A DNA stretch of 50,881 nt from Hydrogenophaga sp. (GTDB lineage: Bacteria; Pseudomonadota; Gammaproteobacteria; Burkholderiales; Burkholderiaceae_C), in NCBI GenBank assembly GCA_025458915.1, contig JALORL010000001.1, positions 1-50,881 of the forward strand, given 5' to 3'. A model generated the notes under the pieces. It was given only the letters and a program-made list of their open reading frames with translations, ran no database searches and was not told the origin of the DNA. This document shows, piece after piece, positions 26,849 to 36,301 of the stretch. A program made the position numbers and the translations under genes. Each line of letters starts with the position of its first letter. Positions within the stretch are counted from its first letter, which is position 1.

Positions 26849-28249
26849 TCAGAAGCCTCCGCCCAGGGCCTTGTACAACGCCACCTGATTCTGCTGCCGC
26901 GCCAGGCGAGTCTGTGCCATGGCCTGCTGGGTGGCGAACAGGGACCGCTGGGCGTCCAGCACATCCAGGAAGCTGGCCACGCCGTTGCGGTAGCGCAGCT
27001 CGGCCAGCCGGAAGCGCTCGGCTTCTGCATCGGCCTGGACCTGCTGGGCGGCCAGTTGCTCCTGCAGCGTGGCGCGACCGGCCAACGCATCGGCCACTTC
27101 GCGGAAGGCCATCTGGATGGCTTTTTCGTACTGGGCCACGGCAATGTCGCGCGCGGCCTGCGCCGATGCCAGCCCGGCCTGATTGCGGCCCGCGTCGAAG
27201 ATCGGCAGCAGCGCCTGCGGGGCCAGGGTGAAGCCCCAGGACCCGCTGCGAAACAGACCGGACAGCTCGTTGCTTGCGGTCCCCGCACTGGCGGTGAGCG
27301 AGATGCGCGGGAAGAAAGCCGCGCGGGCCGCGCCGATGTTGGCATTGGCCGCCAGCAGGGCCTGTTCGGCCTGCCGAATGTCGGGACGGCGGGTCAGCAG
27401 GTCGGAGGGCACACCAGCCGGAACGTCGGGAAATTGTTCCCCGGCGCTGGTTGTCTGGCCGGCGGCCACCAGGGCCTCGGGCAGCGGCTGCCCCACCAGC
27501 AGCGTGAGCGCGTTCACGTCCAGCATGCGCAGGCGGCGCTGCTGGGCCAGCGTGGCACGTGCAGCGGCGGTGAGCGATTCGGCCTGGCGCAGGTCCAGGG
27601 CCGACGCGGCACCGTTGTCGAACCGCAGCTTCGTCAGGCGCAGCGAATCCTCGCGCGTAGCCAGCGTCTGCTGCGTGAGCGCCAGCAGTTCGTCGTTGGC
27701 CTGCAGGCTCAGCCAGGTGCTGGCCACGGCGGCCACCAGGCTGGTCTGGGCCGCCTTGCGCGCCTCTTCGCTGGCGACGTACTGTGCCAATGCAGCTTCC
27801 TTCAGGCTCGCCACGCGGCCAAAGAAATCCAGCTCCCAGCTGCTCATGGCCAGGCCGGCGGTATAGGTGCTGGCAATGCCGCCCTCGCCGTCGGGCTGGC
27901 GGTTGCCGGTGGCAGCCAGGTTCAGCTTGGGGAACTGGTTGGAGCGCTGGATCTGGTATTGCGCACGCACCTGCTCGATGTTGAGCACCGCCACGCGCAG
28001 GTCGCGGTTGTGGGCAATGGCCAGCTCGACCAGCGCGCGCAGGCGCTCGTCGCGCACGAACTGGTTCCACGGTACCTCCGCGGCGGCGGGGGCGGCCGCA
28101 TCGGCCGTGACCTGTCCCGGGAACGCGGCGGCGACCGGAGCTGCAGGACGCTCGTACTCGGGGATCATGGAGCACCCGGCCAGCACCGCCAGCGAGAGGC
28201 CGCCAGCCATCGTGCGCAGGCGCGGCATCGAAGAAAGCTTTTTATGCAT
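26849..28249 (-). CDS. RND efflux outer-membrane channel (OprM/NodT family lipoprotein)
   Basis: Outer-membrane exit duct of a tripartite drug pump, 466 aa. It has a lipobox (VLAGCS, Cys26) and two tandem TolC-like repeats, seen as VAAVASTWLSLQANDELLAL and LLTRRPDIRQAEQALLAANA. GAARAAFFPRISLTASAG matches the OprM/TtgC/CusC group. It overlaps the pump gene by 8 bases and is the last gene of the operon. Confidence 0.94.
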   Translation of the reverse strand: MHKKLSSMPRLRTMAGGLSLAVLAGCSMIPEYERPAAPVAAAFPGQVTADAAAPAAAEVPWNQFVRDERLRALVELAIAHNRDLRVAVLNIEQVRAQYQIQRSNQFPKLNLAATGNRQPDGEGGIASTYTAGLAMSSWELDFFGRVASLKEAALAQYVASEEARKAAQTSLVAAVASTWLSLQANDELLALTQQTLATREDSLRLTKLRFDNGAASALDLRQAESLTAAARATLAQQRRLRMLDVNALTLLVGQPLPEALVAAGQTTSAGEQFPDVPAGVPSDLLTRRPDIRQAEQALLAANANIGAARAAFFPRISLTASAGTASNELSGLFRSGSWGFTLAPQALLPIFDAGRNQAGLASAQAARDIAVAQYEKAIQMAFREVADALAGRATLQEQLAAQQVQADAEAERFRLAELRYRNGVASFLDVLDAQRSLFATQQAMAQTRLARQQNQVALYKALGGGF

Positions 28250-31200
28250 CGGTGTGCACTCCCATGTGTTCTGCGTCTGCAGCGTGCCGCAGGCGCTGGC
28301 GTTCGCTGCCCTTGAACAGCGTACGCACCACCACGAAGAAAATCGGCACGAAGATCACCGCCAGGATGGTCCCGGTCACCATGCCACCGATCACGCCAGT
28401 GCCGATCGCACGCTGGCTGGCCGAGCCTGCGCCGGAGGCGATCGCCAGCGGCACCACGCCCAGGGTGAATGCCATGGAGGTCATGATGATGGGACGGAAG
28501 CGCAGATGGGCAGCAGCCAATGCCGCCTCGATCGCGCTCTTGCCCTGCGCCTGCAGATCCTTGGCGAATTCGATGATCAGGATCGCGTTCTTCGCCGACA
28601 GCCCGATGATCGTCACCAGCCCCACCTGGAAGTACACGTCGTTGGCGTACCCCCGCATCAGCGTGGCCAGCAGCACACCCAGTACCCCCAGCGGCACCAC
28701 CAGGATCACCGACAGCGGAATGGTCCAGCTCTCATACAGCGCGGCCAGGCACAGGAATACCGCCAGGATGGCGAAGGCGTACAGGATCATGGCCTGCGAA
28801 CCGGCGAGTTTCTCCTCGCGCGACTGGCCGGTCCATTCGAAGCCGATGCCCTGGGGCAGCTGCGCGGCCAGGCGTTCCATTTCCGCCAGCGCATCGCCTG
28901 TGCTGGCGCCGGGAGCCGCACTGCCGCTGATGCGCATCGAAGGGTAGCCGTTGTAGCGCACGGTCTGCATCGGGCCGGTGATCCAGCGCGTGGTCGCGAA
29001 CGCCGACAACGGCACCGCCTGCCCCTGCCGGTTGAGCACGTTGATGCGCAGGATGTCTTCCGGCTGCATGCGCGCAGGAGCGTCGGCCTGGACCACCACC
29101 CGCTGCAGGCGCCCGGCGTTGGGAAAGTCGTTCACGTAGCTGGAACCCAGCGCAGTGCCGATGGCGCCGCTGATGGCATCGAAGCCCACGCCCAGGGCGT
29201 TCGCCTTATCGCGGTCGATGTCGATCTGCAGCTGTGGCGCGTCCTCCAGACCGTCAGGCCGTACCTGGGCCAGCACCTTGCTCTGCGACGCCATGCCCAG
29301 CAACTGGTTGCGTGCATCCAGCAGTGCCTGCCGGCCCAGACCGGCACGGTCCTGCAGCCGGAAGTTGAAACCGGACGAAGAACCCAGCTCGGGAATCGGC
29401 GGCGGGCTCAGCGGGAAGATGAATGCATCGCGGATGCCCGAGAGAGCGCCGAACGCACGGCCCGCCAGGGCCTGGGCCGAGCTGCCCGGATCGGTGCGCT
29501 CCGACCAGTCCTTGAGTGTCACGAACGCCAGCGCTGCGTTCTGGCCCTGACCGGAGAAGCTGAAGCCCAGCACGCTGACCATGCTCTGCACCTCAGGCTG
29601 CTGCAGCACGAAACCCTCGACCTGCTGCATCACGTCCAGCGTGCGCTCCTGCGTGGCGCCTGGCGGCAGCTGAACGTTGACGAGCATGGTGCCCTGGTCT
29701 TCACCGGGCAGGAACGAGGTGGGCAGGCGGTTGTAGACCCACGCGGCCGCGCCGATGACGGCGGCGTAGATGATCAGCGTGCGGCCCGCGCGCGGCAGCA
29801 GCGCCGCCACACCGCGCTCGTAGCCCTTGGCGGTGCGCGCAAAGCTGCGGTTGAACCAGCCAAAGAAGCCTTTCTTTTCGTGGTGGTGCCCAGCCTCCAC
29901 CGGTTTGAGCAGCGTGGCACACAGCGCCGGCGTGAGCGACAGCGCCATGAAGGCGGAGAACGCGATGGACACGCCCATCACGGCAGCAAACTGCCGGTAG
30001 ATGTTGCCCACCGAACCGGCAAAGAAGGCCAGCGGCACGAACACCGAAATCAGCACCACGGTGATGCCGACGATGGCACCCGAAATCTGGCCCATGGCCT
30101 TGCGCGTGGCCTCCAGCGGCGGCAAGCCCTCCTCGCTCATGATGCGTTCGACGTTCTCCACCACCACGATGGCGTCGTCCACCACGATGCCGATCACCAG
30201 CACCATACCGAACATGGTGAGCACGTTGATGGAGAAACCCAGCGCCAGCAGCGTGGCGAACGTTCCCAGCAGCGCCACCGGCACCACGATGGTGGGAATG
30301 ATGGTGTAGCGGAAGTTCTGCAGGAACAGGAACATCACCAGGAACACCAGCAGCATGGCTTCGGCCAGCGTGATGGCCACCTGCTCAATGGAGATCCGCA
30401 CAAAGCGCGAGCTGTCGTAGGGAATCTGCCAGGTCATGCCGTCGGGAAAAAAGGCCTCCAGCTCGGTCATCTTGGCGCGCACGGCTTCCGCCGTGGCCAG
30501 CGCATTGCCACTCGGCGAGAGCTGCACGCCGATGCCGGTGGAGGGCTTGCCGTTCAGCCGCGCCGACGTGGCGTAAGCCTGCGCGCCGAGCTCCAGACGG
30601 GCCACGTCCTTCAGGCGTACGGTGGCACCGTCGGCGCTGGCGCGCAGCACGATGTTGCCGAACTCCTCCACGCTGCCGAGTTGCCCGTTGACCACCACAG
30701 TGGCCGCAATGCTCTGGCCCGCCACGTTGGGCAGAGCGCCGATCTCGCCCGCCGACACCTGGGCGTTCTGCGCCCGGATGGCGGCGATCACGTCGGCTGC
30801 GCTCATGTTGTAGCCCAGCAGCTTGGCGGGGTCGATCCAGACCCGCATCGCCCGCTCGGTGCCGAACAGCTGGGCCTGACCCACCCCAGGTACGCGTTGC
30901 AACTCGGGCACGACGCTGCGCGAAGCATAGTCGCCCAGCGCCACCGGACCCCAGTTCGGGTCGTCGCTGGAGAGGATGGCAAACAGCAGGAAGTTGCTGC
31001 GCGACTTGTCCACGCGAACGCCCTGTTGCGTCACCGCTGCCGGCAGGCGCGGTGTGGCGCGCGACAGCCTGTTCTGCACGTCCACCTGCGCCAGGTCGGG
31101 GTTGGTACCGGTCTCGAAGCTCAGCGTGATGCTGCCGGTGCCGTTGGCCTGCGCCACCGACTCCATGTAGATCAGCCCCGGAGAGCCGTTCATTTCCTGT

Positions 31201-31397
31201 TCGATCACCGCGAGCACGCTGTCTTCCAGCGTGGCAGCCGAGGCGCCCGGATAGGTGGTGTTGATGACGATCGCGGGTGGCGCCACCGGCGGGTACTGGG
31301 CAATCGGCAGCTGGGTGATGGACACCCCGCCCAGCACCATGATGAACAGGGCAATCACCCACGCGAAGATCGGCCGGTCGATGAAGAATTTCGCCAT
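28242..31397 (-). CDS. RND multidrug efflux pump, HAE1 family (AcrB/MexB type)
   Basis: Proton-driven inner-membrane drug exporter of 1051 aa, the usual AcrB size. It opens MAKFFIDRPIFAWVIALFIM. The proton-relay residues are present: the Asp-Asp pair in VVDDAIVVVENVERI (TM4) and the lysine in LSAKNAILIIEFAKDL (TM10). Two large periplasmic loops and 12 helices are evident. Hydrophobic, multidrug-type substrates are inferred from the family; no heavy-metal residues typical of CusA are seen. It follows the adaptor gene after 12 bases. Confidence 0.96.
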   Translation of the reverse strand: MAKFFIDRPIFAWVIALFIMVLGGVSITQLPIAQYPPVAPPAIVINTTYPGASAATLEDSVLAVIEQEMNGSPGLIYMESVAQANGTGSITLSFETGTNPDLAQVDVQNRLSRATPRLPAAVTQQGVRVDKSRSNFLLFAILSSDDPNWGPVALGDYASRSVVPELQRVPGVGQAQLFGTERAMRVWIDPAKLLGYNMSAADVIAAIRAQNAQVSAGEIGALPNVAGQSIAATVVVNGQLGSVEEFGNIVLRASADGATVRLKDVARLELGAQAYATSARLNGKPSTGIGVQLSPSGNALATAEAVRAKMTELEAFFPDGMTWQIPYDSSRFVRISIEQVAITLAEAMLLVFLVMFLFLQNFRYTIIPTIVVPVALLGTFATLLALGFSINVLTMFGMVLVIGIVVDDAIVVVENVERIMSEEGLPPLEATRKAMGQISGAIVGITVVLISVFVPLAFFAGSVGNIYRQFAAVMGVSIAFSAFMALSLTPALCATLLKPVEAGHHHEKKGFFGWFNRSFARTAKGYERGVAALLPRAGRTLIIYAAVIGAAAWVYNRLPTSFLPGEDQGTMLVNVQLPPGATQERTLDVMQQVEGFVLQQPEVQSMVSVLGFSFSGQGQNAALAFVTLKDWSERTDPGSSAQALAGRAFGALSGIRDAFIFPLSPPPIPELGSSSGFNFRLQDRAGLGRQALLDARNQLLGMASQSKVLAQVRPDGLEDAPQLQIDIDRDKANALGVGFDAISGAIGTALGSSYVNDFPNAGRLQRVVVQADAPARMQPEDILRINVLNRQGQAVPLSAFATTRWITGPMQTVRYNGYPSMRISGSAAPGASTGDALAEMERLAAQLPQGIGFEWTGQSREEKLAGSQAMILYAFAILAVFLCLAALYESWTIPLSVILVVPLGVLGVLLATLMRGYANDVYFQVGLVTIIGLSAKNAILIIEFAKDLQAQGKSAIEAALAAAHLRFRPIIMTSMAFTLGVVPLAIASGAGSASQRAIGTGVIGGMVTGTILAVIFVPIFFVVVRTLFKGSERQRLRHAADAEHMGVHTDA

Positions 31398-31409
31398 GAC
31401 GGGCGCTCC

Positions 31410-32693
31410 TTAGCTCTTGCCGCCGGCGGGCGCGGCAGCGGCGCCGCCTGCTGGCGCTGCACCGCCTTCGGCCTTCCACGGAACGGCCTTCACCGGAGCA
31501 CCTGGCGGCAGCATCTGCAGCTTCTGGAAGCCATCCACCATGACCTGTTCGCCGGCCTGCAGCCCTTCGCGGACCACCCACTGCCCCCCCTGCTGACCAC
31601 CCACCCTGATCGAGCGGGTGGACACCTTGCCTTCGGCATCCACCACACGCACCGAATCGCCCTGCGCGGTGCGGGTCACGGCCTGCTGCGGCAGCAGCAC
31701 GGCATTGCCGGCGGTTGCCTGTTCGAGCCGCACGCGCACATACAGCCCCGGCAGCAGCGCGCCATTGGGGTTGGGCACCTCGGCACGCAACGTGATCTGG
31801 CCAGTGGTGGCGTCCACCGTCAGGTCCGAAAACAGCAACCGCCCCTCCTGCGGATATTCGCTGCCGTCTTCGAGCACCACGCGCACGCTGGCTGCGCCAT
31901 CGCCGGCGGCCTTGAGCTGTCCCGCCTCCATGGCGCGGCGCAATGCCAGCGCTTCCGAGGCCGACTGGGTGAAGTTCACAAACATCGGGTTGACCTGCTG
32001 GATCACGGCCAGCGGGGTCGCCTCGCCCTGCCCCACCAGCGCGCCCTCGGTCACCAGCGAACGGCCGATGCGGCCTGCGATCGGCGCTGTGACGTTGGCG
32101 TACCCCAGGTTGATGCGGGCGGTCTGCAGCGTGGCACGGGCCACGGCCACGTCTGCCGCAGCAGCTTTCTCGGCCGCTTCGGCATTCGCGTATTCCTGTT
32201 CGCTGATGGCGTTCTCGGCCACCAGCGGCTTGTACCGACGGGCCAGCGCGGCCGCTTGCGCCAACGAGGCTTCGGCGCGCGCCAGCGATGCCTCGGCGCT
32301 TTGCACCGCAGCGGCATACGGCGCCGGGTCAATGCGGAACAGTGCCTGTCCGGGCTTGACGTCGCTGCCCTCGCGAAACAGACGCTCCTGAAGAATGCCG
32401 GCAGCACGGGCACGGACCTGCGCCACGCGCGACGCTTCCAGGCGACCCGGCAACTCCGTGACCAGCCCCACGTCGGTCGGTGCCACCGTGACCACGCCCA
32501 CCTCTGGCGCCGGCCTGCCACCACCAGCAGCAGCCTCCGGCGGGGTCTCCTTGGCACCACAGGCCGCCAGCAGCAGTGCAACCACGCCTGCAAGGGCCAC
32601 GTTCCGGACGATGGGGCGCAATGGGTAGAAAGAAGATCCGGCGGCGTTGGGTGTTGCCTGGTTGGCCGACATCAAAGGGCTAAGGGCTGGCAT
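31410..32693 (-). CDS. RND efflux periplasmic adaptor (AcrA/MexA type lipoprotein)
   Basis: Membrane-fusion protein of 427 aa linking pump and outer-membrane channel. It has a lipobox LLAACG (Cys45), an N-terminal barrel strand set (VTELPGRLEASRVAQVRARA), a helical hairpin rich in Ala/Glu, the lipoyl half YANVTAPIAGRIGRSLVTEG, and an Ala/Gly-rich tail. The ATG chosen has AAGGA upstream; a later ATG seven codons on is possible. First gene of the pump operon, transcribed away from the tetR gene. Confidence 0.94.
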   Translation of the reverse strand: MPALSPLMSANQATPNAAGSSFYPLRPIVRNVALAGVVALLLAACGAKETPPEAAAGGGRPAPEVGVVTVAPTDVGLVTELPGRLEASRVAQVRARAAGILQERLFREGSDVKPGQALFRIDPAPYAAAVQSAEASLARAEASLAQAAALARRYKPLVAENAISEQEYANAEAAEKAAAADVAVARATLQTARINLGYANVTAPIAGRIGRSLVTEGALVGQGEATPLAVIQQVNPMFVNFTQSASEALALRRAMEAGQLKAAGDGAASVRVVLEDGSEYPQEGRLLFSDLTVDATTGQITLRAEVPNPNGALLPGLYVRVRLEQATAGNAVLLPQQAVTRTAQGDSVRVVDAEGKVSTRSIRVGGQQGGQWVVREGLQAGEQVMVDGFQKLQMLPPGAPVKAVPWKAEGGAAPAGGAAAAPAGGKS

Positions 32694-32773
32694 GGGCGTC
32701 CTTGGTGGGGGGCGGGGTGAGGGCGGCGGGGTGACGGGTACGCACGACGGCGCCAAAACGCGAAGCGCCGGAG

Positions 32774-32801
32774 TATACATACATCCAAGAATGTATGTAT
32801 A
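32774..32801. promoter_or_regulatory. AcrR-like palindromic operator in the pump/tetR spacer
   Basis: A perfect inverted repeat with 11-base arms (TATACATACAT / ATGTATGTATA) and a 6-base spacer. The inner arms TACATACAT and ATGTATGTA with the same spacing are identical to the E. coli AcrR operator arms. -10-like hexamers sit at both edges, TATACT on the - strand (32772-32777) and TATAGT on the + strand (32798-32803), so repressor binding would block both promoters. Confidence 0.9.
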
Positions 32802-32839
32802 GTTCGGTCTGCCATTTCCCTTCCCACGGAGACAACCCC

Positions 32840-33535
32840 ATGGTCCGACGCACCAAAGCCGAAGCTTTGGCCACCCGCAATGCGCTGCTCGATGCCGCAG
32901 AGCAGCTGTTCCAGGCGCGTGGCGTGTCGCGCACGTCGCTCAACGACATCGCGGTAGCGGCAGGCACCACGCGGGGCGCCATTTACTGGCATTTCAAGGA
33001 CAAGGCAGATCTCTTCAACGCCATGATGGAGCGCGTGACGCTGCCAATGGAGGACACCCTTTTCTGCGGTGCCCAACGTGCCGCCAGCTTGCCCGCCGCA
33101 GACGACACGACCGTGGCCCTGCACACCCTGCGGCAGGCGATCCTGGACGCTCTGGAAAAAACCGCCACCGACCCGCAGGTCCGGCGGGTGTTCGAGGTGG
33201 CCACCCACAAGGTGGAGTACGTGGAAGAAATGCAGGCGGTACGCGAGCGCCACCTTCAGGTCCGCAACACCTGTGTGGCCGTGAACGCCCTGGCGCTGCG
33301 GCAGGCTTCCCACGCCCAGGAAAAACGCCTTCCGGTACCGTTGCAGACCGCTGCCCTGGGCCTGCATGTCATTGTCGATGGGCTGATCCAGAGCTGGTTG
33401 CTGGACACCCGCGCCTTCGACCTGGTGGCCAGCGGCCGCCAGATCATCGACACCTATCTTGCCGGTTTGGGCATCAGGATGAACGACGCTCCGGCACCGC
33501 GTCGCCGGGCACCTGCGCCCGAGACGGCAGCCTGA
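32840..33535 (+). CDS. TetR-family repressor of the efflux operon (AcrR/TtgR-like)
   Basis: A 231-aa TetR regulator. The N-terminal MVRRTKAEALATRNALLDAA and the helix-turn-helix TSLNDIAVAAGTTRGAIYWH followed by FKDKADLFNAM are typical of AcrR/TtgR. The ligand domain covers the rest, with an Ala/Pro/Arg-rich tail. It is divergent from the RND operon and separated by a palindrome, so auto-repression and pump repression are likely. Its last 62 bases overlap the convergent mrpG gene. Confidence 0.93.
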   Translation: MVRRTKAEALATRNALLDAAEQLFQARGVSRTSLNDIAVAAGTTRGAIYWHFKDKADLFNAMMERVTLPMEDTLFCGAQRAASLPAADDTTVALHTLRQAILDALEKTATDPQVRRVFEVATHKVEYVEEMQAVRERHLQVRNTCVAVNALALRQASHAQEKRLPVPLQTAALGLHVIVDGLIQSWLLDTRAFDLVASGRQIIDTYLAGLGIRMNDAPAPRRRAPAPETAA

Positions 33536-33815
33536 GATGCAGCGCCGCCTGGGCCATCAGGTTGGCGGAGACCGGCGCAGTCACGAACACGAACAGGGTG
33601 ATGAGCAGTTCCGCGATGCCTGGGCGCCCCTGGGCGGCGGAGATGAGCATGGAGGCGATGAGCACGCCACCAACGCCCAGGGTTGAGGCCTTGGTGGGTG
33701 CGTGCAGGCGCATGAAGAAGTCCGGCAGCCGCGCCAGGCCGATGGCACCCACCAACAGGAAAAAGGCGGCGATCAGGATGAGGGCCGCTGCGGCCCATTC
33801 GATCAAGGGGTTCAT
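33474..33815 (-). CDS. mrpG: Mrp Na+/H+ antiporter subunit G
   Basis: Small membrane subunit, 113 aa, with three helices: AAALILIAAFFLLVGAIGLA, then LGVGGVLIASMLIS and ELLITLFVFVTAPVSANLMA. The motif RLPDFFMRLHAPTKASTLG is diagnostic of MnhG/PhaG. The start is strongly supported by GGAGG upstream. Last gene of the antiporter operon; its 3' end is antisense to the end of the tetR gene. Confidence 0.94.
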   Translation of the reverse strand: MNPLIEWAAAALILIAAFFLLVGAIGLARLPDFFMRLHAPTKASTLGVGGVLIASMLISAAQGRPGIAELLITLFVFVTAPVSANLMAQAALHLRLPSRAQVPGDAVPERRSS

Positions 33816-33828
33816 GGGTGTACCTCCT

Positions 33829-34104
33829 TCATTCCACCACGTCACCGCGGCTCAGGTAGCGCGCCAGCGCCACAGTGGATGCAAAGCCCAGCATGGCCAC
33901 CAGCAGCGCTGCTTCAAACAGCAAGGCCGTGTTCCAGCGGATGCCCAGGAGAACGATCAGCGCCACCGTATTCAGGTAGAGCGTGTCCAGCGCCAGCAGC
34001 CGATCGGTCATTGCCGGACCCCGCAGCAGGCGCAGTGCACACAGGGCAATGGCCAGGGCGATGGCCCCGATGCCGATGTTCAGCGCCCATTCCAGGATGT
34101 TCAT
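33829..34104 (-). CDS. mrpF: Mrp Na+/H+ antiporter subunit F
   Basis: A 91-aa subunit with three helices. The conserved centre RLLRGPAMTDRLLALDTLYL, followed by FEAALLVAMLGF, identifies MnhF/PhaF. It overlaps mrpE by four bases and ends 13 bases before mrpG. Confidence 0.94.
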   Translation of the reverse strand: MNILEWALNIGIGAIALAIALCALRLLRGPAMTDRLLALDTLYLNTVALIVLLGIRWNTALLFEAALLVAMLGFASTVALARYLSRGDVVE

Positions 34105-34661
34105 GCGTGGTTTCCTTTCTGTGCAGCATCCGTCTGGCGGAAGACTTGCAGCAACGGCGCTTCGTAGCGTGCCTTCATGTCATCGATCATCGCCTGCGCG
34201 TTGTCGCAATTGAGGGCGTGCACCAGGATCACGCCGCGCGTTTCGTCCACCACGCAGGAAACGGTTCCCGGCGTGGTGGTGATGATGGTGGCGAACAGGG
34301 CGTTCACGGTGGGGTGACTGCTGGCCAATGGAACTTCCAGCCACGCCGGATGCATCCTGCTCTGGGGCCCCAGCACGAGGCGAGCCACCGTGATGTTGGA
34401 CACCACGATGTCGTACAGCACCACCAGCGACAGGCGCAGGGCAGCGCCCCAGCCGATGCGGTTGGCCGCGCCCAGGAAGGGATGAATGAGCCGCGGAACG
34501 ATCAGGCCGATCAGGAGCGCAGACAGCAGGTGCACCAGCTCAAGGCTGTGGGACAGTGCGAGCCAGCTGACCGCGAGCAGCGCCGACAGCACCGGATGGG
34601 CAAGCCATCCGGCCTTGGACGCTTGCGCAGTGCCTGACCGAGCGGTGGTCGGATGACTCAT
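34101..34661 (-). CDS. mrpE: Mrp Na+/H+ antiporter subunit E
   Basis: A 186-aa subunit with N-terminal helices and a cytosolic C-terminal part. VVLYDIVVSNITVARLVLGP and TIITTTPGTVSCVVDE match MnhE. ATGA overlaps at both ends (with mrpD upstream and mrpF downstream) indicate translational coupling. Confidence 0.94.
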   Translation of the reverse strand: MSHPTTARSGTAQASKAGWLAHPVLSALLAVSWLALSHSLELVHLLSALLIGLIVPRLIHPFLGAANRIGWGAALRLSLVVLYDIVVSNITVARLVLGPQSRMHPAWLEVPLASSHPTVNALFATIITTTPGTVSCVVDETRGVILVHALNCDNAQAMIDDMKARYEAPLLQVFRQTDAAQKGNHA

Positions 34662-36301
34662 GGGCTCTCCTTGGGTTTTTTCACGAGCTCGGGGCGGACC
34701 CCGTCATAGGGTCGGGTGGTGTTGGAACCCGCTCCGGGCTCCAAGCCCAGCACCGCCTTGGCATACGCTGCAGAATCCGCCAGCTGGTTGGCGGTGGCAT
34801 CGGTATAGCGCTTCACCGGCGACGCCAGCACCGCCATCAGCACGGTGATGGCCATGAAGGCCCACACCGCTGTGAGCAGCTTCTGGCTGGATCCGGACGC
34901 CGCATGGGGTGCACCGTCGGGCTGCACATGCCAGAACACGATGACACCCGCGCGCGCAAGCCCGACGATGGTGAAGAAACCTACCGTCAGGACCACCCCC
35001 CACACCCAGGCCTGGGCCGCCATGCCGGAAGAACTCTCCAGGATCATGAGCTTGCCAAGGAAACCGGGCAGCGGAGGCAGACCGGCCGCCGAGGCCGCTC
35101 CGAACACCATCATCAAGCCAAGCAAGACCGGTTCGCGCACTGCCACAGCCGGGCGCAGGTGGTCGGTGGCGTCGCCGCGCTGGGCTGCCATCAGCTCCAC
35201 CAGCAGGAACAGGCCCGCGATCACCACCGTGCTGTGCAGGGTGTAGTACAACGCTGCCGACAGGGTGCCGGTGGAATACAAGCCCACGCCCGCGAGAATG
35301 GTGCCCACCGAAGACACGGTGAGGTAGGCCACCAACCGGCTGAGCGTGCGCGCCGCCAAGGCACCCAGAACCCCCAGCAGGCTGGTGGCCAGGGCCATTG
35401 GCAGCAGCCAGTCGCGCACGGCAAACGCGGCTTCACCGGCGGTTTCCCCAAATATTCCCCAGTGCACCCGGATGATGCTGTAGACCCCCACCTTGGTCAT
35501 GATGGCAAACAGCGCTGCCACGGGAGCGCTGGCCGAGGCATAGGTGCCCGGCAGCCAGAAGTACAGGGGCACCAGGGCGGCCTTGAGGCCGAACACCACC
35601 AGCAGCACCAGGGCTGCCCCGCGCGCCAGCAAGGCGGAGTCGCCGGTCAGCACGTTCAGCCGCAAGCCCACATCCACCATGTTGAGCGAACCGGTGACGC
35701 CATACACCATGGCCAGTCCGATCAGAAACAGGCCGGAAGCCGCCAGATTCAGCACCACATAGTGAACGCCCATGCGGAAGCGCTCCCGTCCCTGCCCGTG
35801 CACAAGAAGCACGTAGGAAGCGATGAGCAGCACCTCGAAGAACACGAACAGGTTGAACAGATCGCCTGTCAGGAACGCGCCGGAGAGCCCCATGAGCTGG
35901 AACTGGAACAGCGCATGGAAATGGCGGCCCCTGCTGTCCCACCCGCCGGTCGCGTACCAGAGCACCGGCACCGCCACCAGATAGGTCAGGAGCACCATCA
36001 GCGCCGACAAACGGTCGACCACCATGACGATGCCAAACGGTGCGGGCCACTCCCCCAGCTGATACACCAGCAGTTCACCCGTGGCCGCGTGCAGTACCAG
36101 CTGCAATGCCATGAACAGGCCCAGCAGCACCGACCCCATCGCCAGGCGGCGACGCCAGCGCAGCCGTGCCCCGGCATGGCCGCTTTCAGCGAGCCCCTGG
36201 GAGTCACCCAGCAACAGCAACAGGATCGCGGTAAAGGTCGGCAGCAGCACCGTCAGCACCGGTGCGTGCAGCAACCAGAAGGCAGCAATCGATGAAAGCA
36301 T
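34658..36301 (-). CDS. mrpD: Mrp Na+/H+ antiporter subunit D
   Basis: Complex I NuoM/NuoN-like antiporter module of 547 aa with about 14 helices. FLTGDLFNLFVFFEVLLIAS contains the conserved membrane glutamate. The second half has GLKAALVPLYFWLPGTYASA with the conserved lysine, and TKVGVYSIIRVHWGIFG. It carries a hydrophilic C-terminal tail of about 40 residues. Confidence 0.95.
   Translation of the reverse strand: MLSSIAAFWLLHAPVLTVLLPTFTAILLLLLGDSQGLAESGHAGARLRWRRRLAMGSVLLGLFMALQLVLHAATGELLVYQLGEWPAPFGIVMVVDRLSALMVLLTYLVAVPVLWYATGGWDSRGRHFHALFQFQLMGLSGAFLTGDLFNLFVFFEVLLIASYVLLVHGQGRERFRMGVHYVVLNLAASGLFLIGLAMVYGVTGSLNMVDVGLRLNVLTGDSALLARGAALVLLVVFGLKAALVPLYFWLPGTYASASAPVAALFAIMTKVGVYSIIRVHWGIFGETAGEAAFAVRDWLLPMALATSLLGVLGALAARTLSRLVAYLTVSSVGTILAGVGLYSTGTLSAALYYTLHSTVVIAGLFLLVELMAAQRGDATDHLRPAVAVREPVLLGLMMVFGAASAAGLPPLPGFLGKLMILESSSGMAAQAWVWGVVLTVGFFTIVGLARAGVIVFWHVQPDGAPHAASGSSQKLLTAVWAFMAITVLMAVLASPVKRYTDATANQLADSAAYAKAVLGLEPGAGSNTTRPYDGVRPELVKKPKESP

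Noticed and set aside
27867..32720. A 1617-codon open frame on the + strand antisense to the RND pump and adaptor genes
   Set aside because: Low-complexity His/Arg/Gln/Gly-rich product with no domain, typical of the complementary frame of GC-rich coding DNA. The - strand genes are full-length, recognisable proteins.
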